Assembly (NCBI GenBank): GCA_000437555.1
Contig: FR901015.1
Location: forward strand, 11,255-21,566
Length of the DNA stretch: 10,312 nt
Origin: Acidaminococcus sp. CAG:917
Lineage (GTDB): Bacteria > Bacillota > Clostridia > Christensenellales > CAG-917
Reading direction: 5' to 3'
The position numbers were made by a program, and so were the translations under genes. Under the pieces are notes generated by a model. That model was not told the DNA's origin. It ran no database searches and saw nothing but the letters and a program-made list of their open reading frames with translations. Shown here in pieces: positions 1 to 5,224 of the stretch (position 1 is the stretch's first letter; every line of letters begins with the position of its first letter).

Positions 1-1926
1 GTTAACCCAAAGGACGAGAGATACAAGGGAGTCATCGGTAAAATGCTTAAACTTCCGCTTACCGACAGAGAGATTCCGATTATTGCCGACGACTACGTCG
101 AACTTGATTTCGGAACAGGTGCGGTTAAAATCACTCCGGCGCATGACCCCAACGACTTTGAAGTCGGCTTAAGGCACAACCTCGACGTTATCAGAGTTAT
201 GGATGATGCCGGAGTTATGAACGAAAATGCAGGCAAGTTTGAAGGGCTTGACAGATTTGAGGCGAGAGAAAAGATAGTAGAGGAGTTAAAAGAGCTCGGT
301 CTTGTCGAAAAAATAGAGCCTTATAAGCACAACGTAGGGGAATGTTACCGTTGCAGAGCTACTGTTGAGCCTATCGTCTCAAAGCAGTGGTTTGTCAAGA
401 TGAAGCCGCTTGCCGAGCCTGCCATAAAAGCGGTTAAATCAAAAAAGATAGAGTTTATCCCAAAGAGGTTTGAAAAAATTTATTTCAACTGGATGGAAAA
501 CATAAAGGATTGGTGTATATCCCGTCAGCTCTGGTGGGGACACCGTATTCCTGCCTATTACTGCGACGACTGCGGCGAAATGGTAGTTTCGAAAACCGCC
601 GTCGACGTGTGTCCTAAGTGCGGAGGAAAAATGCACCAAGAAGAAGACGTTTTGGATACATGGTTCAGCTCGGCGCTTTGGCCTTTCTCCACTTTGGGAT
701 ATCCGAAAAAGACAAAAAATCTCGAATATTTCTATCCGACAAATCTTTTGGTTACCGCCTATGACATTATCTTTTTCTGGGTGGCAAGAATGATTTTCAG
801 CGGCATACAGTTTATGGACGAAGTGCCGTTCAGTGAAGTGCTTATTCACGGCATAGTCCGTGACAGTCAGGGCAGAAAGATGTCAAAGACCCTCGGTAAC
901 GGAATAGACCCGCTTTTGCTCATAGATAAATACGGAGCGGACGCACTCAGATTTTCGCTTGCAAGCGGTATAGCTCACGGCAGCGACACCCGCTACAGCG
1001 ACGATAAAATCGAAGCCGCAAGAAATTTCATGAACAAACTCTGGAACGCCTCAAGGTTCGTTATTATGAACCTTAACGGCGAAGCGGCGGAGATTCCTAA
1101 AAAACTTAACGTCAGCGACAAGTGGATACTCACAAGGCTTAACGAGGTCATAAGAGACGTTACGATAAATCTCAATAAATATGAGATAGGTATCGCCGCT
1201 TCCAAGCTTTACGATTTTGTTTGGAGCGAATTTTGCGATTGGTACATAGAGTCGCAAAAGACGTATCTTTACAGCGAAGATATGAAGCTTAAATCTCACT
1301 CGGCGAGCGTTTTGAGATATGTTTTAGAGCAAATTTTAAAGCTGATGCATCCTTTTGTTCCTTTTATCACGGAAGAGATTTATATGAACCTCAATCCGGA
1401 TAAATCGATAATGATACAAAGCTGGCCCATATACAACAAAAACCAGATGCATCGCAAAGAGAAAAAGGCGTTTGAGAGCATTAAAAACTGCATTGTCGCA
1501 CTTAGAAATACGCGTGCGGAAATGAACATTCCGCCGTCGAAAAAACTCAAGGTTTACGTGCTTCCGACAGACGAAGTTATGTTCAAAAAACTGACGCCTT
1601 ATTTGATTAAACTTGCCAACGTTTCGGAAATTCAAGTGATTGCCTCCAAGGATGAGGTTAACGAAAAATCAATCGCTCTTGTTTCCGATTCCGTTGAAAT
1701 GTTTGTTCCTTTCGGTGAACTTGTCGACGTCGAAAAGGAAAAGGAAAGATTGGGAAAAGAGATAGACGGGGCAAAAGCGGAAATAGCAAAATCGACTTCG
1801 ATGCTCGCAAACGAAAACTTTGTAAAGAAGGCACCCGAAAAGCTTGTTTCGGCAGAGCGTGAAAAGCTGGAAAAAGCAAAGGACAAACTCGAGAAACTCA
1901 TCGAAAAACTTAATATGTTCAATTGA
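1..1926 (+). CDS. valS: Valyl-tRNA synthetase, C-terminal part (5' end outside window)
   Basis: Class I aminoacyl-tRNA synthetase that charges tRNA-Val in the cytosol. The frame is open from base 1 and ends at TGA 1924-1926, giving 641 codons. By comparison with the usual ~880 residues, about 240 N-terminal residues including the HIGH motif lie upstream. The window begins in the CP1 editing domain (VNPKDERYKG, then GTGAVKITPAHDPNDFEVG). Cys pairs at in-window residues 115/118, 188/191 and 204/207 suggest zinc-binding knuckles. WCISRQLWWGHRIPAYYC and the DTWFSSALWPFSTLGYP block are hallmark ValRS segments. The KMSKS loop reads KMSKT at residues 293-297. An alpha-helical anticodon-binding domain follows, and the last ~65 residues are a Lys/Glu-rich coiled coil, the tRNA-binding arm typical of bacterial ValRS. 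The family assignment is secure. Only the Ser-to-Thr change in KMSKS is slightly unusual. Confidence 0.98.
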   Translation, partial: VNPKDERYKGVIGKMLKLPLTDREIPIIADDYVELDFGTGAVKITPAHDPNDFEVGLRHNLDVIRVMDDAGVMNENAGKFEGLDRFEAREKIVEELKELGLVEKIEPYKHNVGECYRCRATVEPIVSKQWFVKMKPLAEPAIKAVKSKKIEFIPKRFEKIYFNWMENIKDWCISRQLWWGHRIPAYYCDDCGEMVVSKTAVDVCPKCGGKMHQEEDVLDTWFSSALWPFSTLGYPKKTKNLEYFYPTNLLVTAYDIIFFWVARMIFSGIQFMDEVPFSEVLIHGIVRDSQGRKMSKTLGNGIDPLLLIDKYGADALRFSLASGIAHGSDTRYSDDKIEAARNFMNKLWNASRFVIMNLNGEAAEIPKKLNVSDKWILTRLNEVIRDVTINLNKYEIGIAASKLYDFVWSEFCDWYIESQKTYLYSEDMKLKSHSASVLRYVLEQILKLMHPFVPFITEEIYMNLNPDKSIMIQSWPIYNKNQMHRKEKKAFESIKNCIVALRNTRAEMNIPPSKKLKVYVLPTDEVMFKKLTPYLIKLANVSEIQVIASKDEVNEKSIALVSDSVEMFVPFGELVDVEKEKERLGKEIDGAKAEIAKSTSMLANENFVKKAPEKLVSAEREKLEKAKDKLEKLIEKLNMFN

Positions 1927-2012
1927 TTCGCTTGAGAAAACCGTGTGAAGATATTTTATAAATATTACGGTCAAGTTCGCGGTCAAACCGAACTTTAGGC
2001 ATAAAGAGGAAT
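1927..2012 (+). other. valS to membrane-gene spacer with weak hairpin and short direct repeat
   Basis: This 86-base spacer holds a direct repeat CGGTCAA (1968-1974 and 1980-1986) and a weak hairpin: GTTC 1975-1978 with GAAC 1990-1993, and GGT 1981-1983 with ACC 1987-1989, with two unpaired bases between. Only three T follow, so it is a poor terminator and read-through from valS is plausible. A marginal promoter (TTGAGA 1932-1937, TATAAA 1957-1962, spacing 19) is also possible. The ribosome binding site of the next gene, AGAGGA, lies just before ATG 2013. Confidence 0.3.
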
Positions 2013-2888
2013 ATGGGTTATTTTAAATCTACGTGGAAATACTTTTTCTCAAAGGGCATGCTTTATATGCTCTTAATGGTCGTGCCGTCGTTTTTGATAC
2101 CGTTTATACTTTCGCCGTCAAGCCTTTTCGATATTCTCACGCATATGCGTTTGGATGACCCAAACGGCTATATGCACTTGTTTTTATATCTTTTCGGGTT
2201 TGACTACCGATATATTTGGGTGGGAATTATAGGTATTTTATTATCCGTATTTTTGACGGCAATTTTGTTCGGCGCGATAGACAGACATATGAGAACGGGC
2301 GACTTTACCTTAAGTATAAAGCGTATCAACGTCAGAATGAATTATAATATTTCCACGGCGTTTCGTTTTGTGCTTGCGATGTTTTTTGTGTATCTTGTTT
2401 TCGAAGTGCTGTGTCTGTTATTTTTCATATTGTGGGCAACGGTTGCAAAGACGTATACCTCTTTTTATATTTTATGCTTTTTTACCTTACTCATAATAGG
2501 TATTCTTCTCACCATTACCGTGTCGATAATGATACTTTGGCCGCCGTTTATGCTTCATACGGGATTGACGTCGGGCAATGCTTTTAGAATGTCTTTTGCT
2601 CAGATAAAAGGCTCGATTACCAAAATTGCAATGAACATAATTTTGTTGTTCTTGCCTTTTTACGTCATAATGCTTTTAAATTCGCTTTTCGATTGGAGCT
2701 TTGTGATTGGCTATGTTCTTGACGCTCTTTCCGTATTGCTTGTCTATATGTTTTATATCATCTTAATGTATACTATTTTCTATGACGTAACGGGGCTCGA
2801 ACGTATGGACCAGGTCAAAAAGAAGAATATAAATATTTGGAAGATAAAAAACAAGCCTATCGAAAAGAAAAATGACGATAAGGAGTAA
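2013..2888 (+). CDS. Multi-pass membrane protein of unknown function (about six helices)
   Basis: A 291-residue integral membrane protein. Hydrophobic stretches lie at about residues 17-36, 68-90, 115-142, 150-178, 202-224 and 230-256. The basic cytosolic tail (about 262-291) is rich in Lys and Asn. No catalytic motif is visible. The layout recalls poorly characterised Firmicutes membrane families such as DUF975 or the GPDPase-type membrane domain, but I cannot assign one. A start at ATG 2013 is supported by AGAGGA a few bases upstream. Its stop is 3 bases before the next gene's start, so the two are almost certainly co-translated. The segment GNAFRMSFAQIKG at about 188-200, followed by a long helix, resembles the pattern GIFKSLKNSFKFVKPDFGK in the next protein. 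The two may therefore be diverged paralogues forming a heteromer. Function unknown. Confidence 0.85.
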   Translation: MGYFKSTWKYFFSKGMLYMLLMVVPSFLIPFILSPSSLFDILTHMRLDDPNGYMHLFLYLFGFDYRYIWVGIIGILLSVFLTAILFGAIDRHMRTGDFTLSIKRINVRMNYNISTAFRFVLAMFFVYLVFEVLCLLFFILWATVAKTYTSFYILCFFTLLIIGILLTITVSIMILWPPFMLHTGLTSGNAFRMSFAQIKGSITKIAMNIILLFLPFYVIMLLNSLFDWSFVIGYVLDALSVLLVYMFYIILMYTIFYDVTGLERMDQVKKKNINIWKIKNKPIEKKNDDKE

Positions 2889-2891
2889 CCT

Positions 2892-4178
2892 ATGGAGTTT
2901 AAACAGGCAGGTTCGATTTTAATATCCAATTTCAGTCTGACTTTTAAGGTGTTTTTGTACATCGTAGTCATTACTTTGATAGTCGCCGCCATTGCGGTAG
3001 GTATTTTTGCGCCGATAATGAATTTATTTTTATCCGGGGAGGCGGTAGGAACTATTATTTCTGATTTCACCGACCACGCAAACGGATTTATAAAAGGGTC
3101 GGCGTCTCTTTACGATACCTTTTCGCTTTTAAAAGACGACGTCGGGAATTTGATAAATTATATCATAAGTTTAAATTGGTTTATTCCCGCTCTGGTCACA
3201 ATTGTCATTTTTATTTATTTGTTATATTTGTTTTTGTTTACGCTCAGCAGTATGCCGATTGCGGATATAATAAATAATTCTATGGCGTCCAATCTGAAAT
3301 ACGGATTTTTATCCAATTTTGCGCTCAATTTCCGTCGTTCGGTAAGGTATTCGCTTGCAAAAATAATAGTATTTTTCCCGATAGACCTGTGCATATTAGG
3401 CGTTTTGGTAGGGCTCGGATACGGAATTTATTTCCTTATAAGTCAGGTGCAGATTCTCGGTTATCTCGGATTAGGTCTGATGCTTACAATAGGTCTTGTT
3501 CTGGCGTCTATAAGACAAACGTGTTTTTCCGGTTGGATACCTCGCTTGATTTTTCATCCCGACGAAGGAATATTCAAATCTTTAAAAAACAGCTTTAAGT
3601 TCGTCAAACCCGATTTCGGTAAACTGATGCTCTTATATGCATGTATTTATTTTTGCCTGTATTTTCTCGTAACGGTTGTCGGTTTGTTCACTTTCGGACT
3701 TATGAGTTTTCTGGCTCCGTCAATAAGCTATGTTACGCTCAGAATTGTGGAGCTTGTCAGCTATTATAAAATCAATAAGCTTAAATTCTATACCGATTCT
3801 GTAACCGTCGTCGATACCGTCGATTACGGTATGAGAACCGAAGAACAGCTCACTCCCGAACAGCTCGCATTTGAAGAACGCAAGTTAAACAAAAACATAA
3901 GAGAGATTTCTTTTGAATTGTCAAAAGAGGAAGTCCTTTCAAATCCCGCTTTTTATGAGGCTTTAAAGATAGGTATGAGCGGTGAGAGAATTTCGGCAAG
4001 CACTCTTCAAATACACTTAGGCATTACAAAGTCGCTTGCTAAGGCGATTATCAAGACGATGGATGAGATGGGATTTTTGGAATCCAAAAACAAGTTAGGA
4101 ACTAAAGCCGTAAAAATCACTCAGGAGCAATACGACAAGCTTTTGTTAGGTGAGGAGCTACCCAAAGAAAACGAATAA
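2892..4178 (+). CDS. Membrane protein with C-terminal FtsK-gamma-like winged-helix domain
   Basis: A 428-residue protein. Hydrophobic segments lie at about residues 18-42, 95-120, 154-184, 187-208 and 243-276. A charged, Glu-rich linker (about 310-345) leads to a compact domain at about 350-417. That domain reads like the winged-helix gamma domain at the C-terminus of FtsK/SpoIIIE: NPAFYEALKI, then ISASTLQIHLGITKSLAKAI, IKTMDEMGFLES and a final ITQEQYDKLL. FtsK gamma binds short polar DNA motifs, but its GYxRAAR helix is replaced here by ITKSLAKA, so any DNA target would differ. There is no ATPase domain, and this is not FtsK. Start ATG 2892 is preceded by AAGGAG at 2880-2885, which overlaps the end of the upstream gene, indicating translational coupling. 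I infer a membrane-anchored DNA- or protein-binding role. Function otherwise unknown. Confidence 0.85.
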   Translation: MEFKQAGSILISNFSLTFKVFLYIVVITLIVAAIAVGIFAPIMNLFLSGEAVGTIISDFTDHANGFIKGSASLYDTFSLLKDDVGNLINYIISLNWFIPALVTIVIFIYLLYLFLFTLSSMPIADIINNSMASNLKYGFLSNFALNFRRSVRYSLAKIIVFFPIDLCILGVLVGLGYGIYFLISQVQILGYLGLGLMLTIGLVLASIRQTCFSGWIPRLIFHPDEGIFKSLKNSFKFVKPDFGKLMLLYACIYFCLYFLVTVVGLFTFGLMSFLAPSISYVTLRIVELVSYYKINKLKFYTDSVTVVDTVDYGMRTEEQLTPEQLAFEERKLNKNIREISFELSKEEVLSNPAFYEALKIGMSGERISASTLQIHLGITKSLAKAIIKTMDEMGFLESKNKLGTKAVKITQEQYDKLLLGEELPKENE

Positions 4179-4395
4179 ATCGCAGTAAACGTTAAACGTT
4201 ATTCAAGCGCGTTTAAGGCAAACCGTATTTGAAAAAAATATATATTGCTAAACTTTTTATGAAACTTAAAAACCGCGAGTTACAACTGCGGTTTTTTTAG
4301 TATTGTAAATTATCAAAACTTCGGTTTAAGGCAACTTGCTGCGACAAATCTGATATCCCGACGTTTTATATGCCCTTGCTCCGATAAAATAACGG
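4179..4395. other. Convergent intergenic region
   Basis: This is the gap between two convergent genes. It contains the terminator described separately and a small tandem repeat, TAAACGT twice in a row (4186-4199), just after the upstream stop codon. I see no further open frame with a ribosome binding site and no RNA gene. Confidence 0.5.
4268..4298 (+). terminator. Rho-independent terminator, probably bidirectional
   Basis: Perfect 9-bp stem AAAAACCGC (4268-4276) with GCGGTTTTT (4288-4296). It can extend inward by AGT/ACT (4278-4280 with 4285-4287) around a TACA loop, leaving one bulged G. A run of seven T (4292-4298) follows on the + strand. On the minus strand the same stem ends in five T, so it can also stop transcription of the convergent gene. 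It closes the membrane-protein operon. Confidence 0.88.
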
Positions 4396-4869
4396 CTATT
4401 TGTTTTTATCTTCACCGTCTTCTTTTTTGTCGTCGGGAATGTTGAAATAGGAAAAGATAATGGCAGGATTTTGCTTTCTGAGTTCATCGACGAAAACGTC
4501 GCCGTCTTTTTCCTTGATGATTACTTTAAGAGACTGTCCTCCATAGAGAATATAAATATCGTTTTTAACTGCGTCTTTTTTTATATCGGTGACGGTAGAT
4601 ACGTCGATTTTCGACGGGAGAAAACCGAGCACCATTGTTATTCGTCCGTCCGATATTTTATAATAACTGTTGAAAAGCACTAAAAGCGCGAATATAAAAA
4701 TCAAGGCGGAACAGGCAATCGACGTTCCCGCGATAGCAGGCGCATAAGTCTTTAAAATGCCGACACCCGCGATAAAAAGCGAGTTTACGATAATTGCCGC
4801 AAGCGACAAAATGAGCACTATAATAAGCAATGCAAGCTGAAATTTTCCGAAAGCGAATTTGAATTTCAT
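4396..4869 (-). CDS. Small membrane protein with bacterial PH-like domain
   Basis: A 157-residue protein with two transmembrane helices (about residues 11-34 and 44-67) followed by a cytosolic domain of about 70 residues. YYKISDGRITMVLGFLPSKI, then IDVSTVTDIKKDA, IYILYGGQSLKVIIKEKD and VFVDELRKQ match the layout of YyaB-like bacterial PH domains: Tyr-Lys-Ile strand, Gly-Phe turn, 'I..I..I' helix or strand, and a final 'F...L' helix. A Lys/Asp/Glu tail ends the protein. The start is placed at ATG 4867-4869 because AAGGAG (complement of 4876-4881) sits six bases before it. The longer alternative from 4917 would run through the gene's own promoter. It is convergent with the membrane-protein pair and divergent from the hydratase operon. 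The cellular role of this domain family is not established, so I give no function. Confidence 0.82.
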   Translation of the reverse strand: MKFKFAFGKFQLALLIIVLILSLAAIIVNSLFIAGVGILKTYAPAIAGTSIACSALIFIFALLVLFNSYYKISDGRITMVLGFLPSKIDVSTVTDIKKDAVKNDIYILYGGQSLKVIIKEKDGDVFVDELRKQNPAIIFSYFNIPDDKKEDGEDKNK

Positions 4870-4888
4870 TGTTATCTCCTTAAATTGG

Positions 4889-4917
4889 ATTATATCATAC
4901 ATTTTTATTCGTTGCAA
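4889..4917 (-). promoter_or_regulatory. Sigma-A-type promoter of the PH-like membrane gene
   Basis: On the minus strand: TTGCAA (-35, 4912-4917), a 17-base spacer and a consensus TATAAT (-10, 4889-4894). Transcription would begin near 4882, directly at the AAGGAG ribosome binding site (4876-4881), leaving a leader of only about 13-15 bases. This also rules out the start codon at 4917. Confidence 0.72.
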
Positions 4918-5043
4918 TTAGCCTTGCTATTTTTATTGATAAATTATGTTGTTTTTATGCGATTTGACGTTATTTTCAATCTCTCCGAAAATAGTTTTAA
5001 AATTAAAGCCGTCATTTAATATGTTTTATCAAACCGCATTTGA
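4918..5043. other. AT-rich spacer between divergent promoters
   Basis: This stretch holds no gene. It contains an AT-rich inverted repeat, TATTTTC (4971-4977) with GAAAATA (4987-4993), around a nine-base loop. A flanking pair TGACG (4965-4969) and CGTCA (5010-5014) could be outer arms or chance. It lies between two divergent promoters, so a regulator site is possible, but nothing known is recognised. Confidence 0.35.
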
Positions 5044-5072
5044 TTGACTATTTATAATATAAAGTATAAAAT
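5044..5072 (+). promoter_or_regulatory. Sigma-A-type promoter of the hydratase-paaK-iorA operon
   Basis: TTGACT (-35, 5044-5049), a 17-base spacer and TAAAAT (-10, 5067-5072), one mismatch from consensus at each box. The expected transcription start is near 5079, giving a leader of about 145 bases. A perfect TATAAT also occurs at 5053-5058 but has no matching -35 box at normal spacing. Confidence 0.68.
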
Positions 5073-5080
5073 AAATAATA

Positions 5081-5100
5081 TAAATTCAGATTAAATTCAG
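5081..5100 (+). repeat. Direct repeat at the predicted transcription start
   Basis: TAAATTCAG occurs at 5081-5089 and again at 5092-5100, exactly 11 bases apart, about one DNA turn. It lies immediately downstream of the -10 box. It could be a tandem operator, or part of the leader RNA fold, since the second copy forms one arm of the long-range stem. Confidence 0.55.
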
Positions 5101-5215
5101 CTTAAGATTTTTGAGGAAAGAAGGTTTCTTTTTGTAAAACACGATTGCTTAACACGTCGGAAAAACGAATTTGAAAGCTGAAATTTAACGGTAGATTTAT
5201 TCAATAAATTTTTTT
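5091..5215 (+). promoter_or_regulatory. Structured 5' leader, possible cis-regulatory RNA
   Basis: TTAAATTCAGCTT (5091-5103) can pair with AAGCTGAAATTTAA (5175-5188) as a 13-bp stem with one bulged A, enclosing about 71 bases. Inside are a small hairpin, AAAGAA (5117-5122) with TTCTTT (5126-5131), and a repeated AACACG (5138-5143, 5151-5156). Downstream, AGATTTA (5193-5199) pairs with TAAATTT (5205-5211) over loop TTCAA. A run of seven T (5209-5215) overlaps the end of that stem and abuts the ribosome binding site. AAATTTA (5181-5187) in the long stem can instead pair with 5205-5211, so two folds exclude each other, as in attenuators. I recognise no known riboswitch or T-box consensus. The AT-richness makes chance pairing a real alternative. 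Confidence 0.4.
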
Positions 5216-5224
5216 GAGGTGCAA

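Noticed and set aside
439..849. 136-codon open frame antisense to valS
   Set aside because: It lies entirely opposite a highly conserved synthetase frame, and its translation shows no recognisable domain. It is a shadow of valS codon usage, as are the other antisense frames in 993-1986.
1975..1996. Terminator after valS
   Set aside because: The stem is short with two unpaired bases and only three T follow, so efficient termination is not supported.
4870..4917. Longer start (16 extra residues) for the PH-like membrane gene
   Set aside because: This extension covers the -10 and -35 boxes and the ribosome binding site. ATG 4869 with AAGGAG is much better placed.
5104..5174. T-box or other known riboswitch in the leader
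   Set aside because: I looked for the conserved T-box sequence and for familiar riboswitch cores and saw none. The structure is therefore reported only as an unassigned candidate.
5219..5224. GTG start for the hydratase
   Set aside because: The GTG is part of the GAGGTG ribosome binding site used by ATG 5225, so translation from it would lack a binding site.
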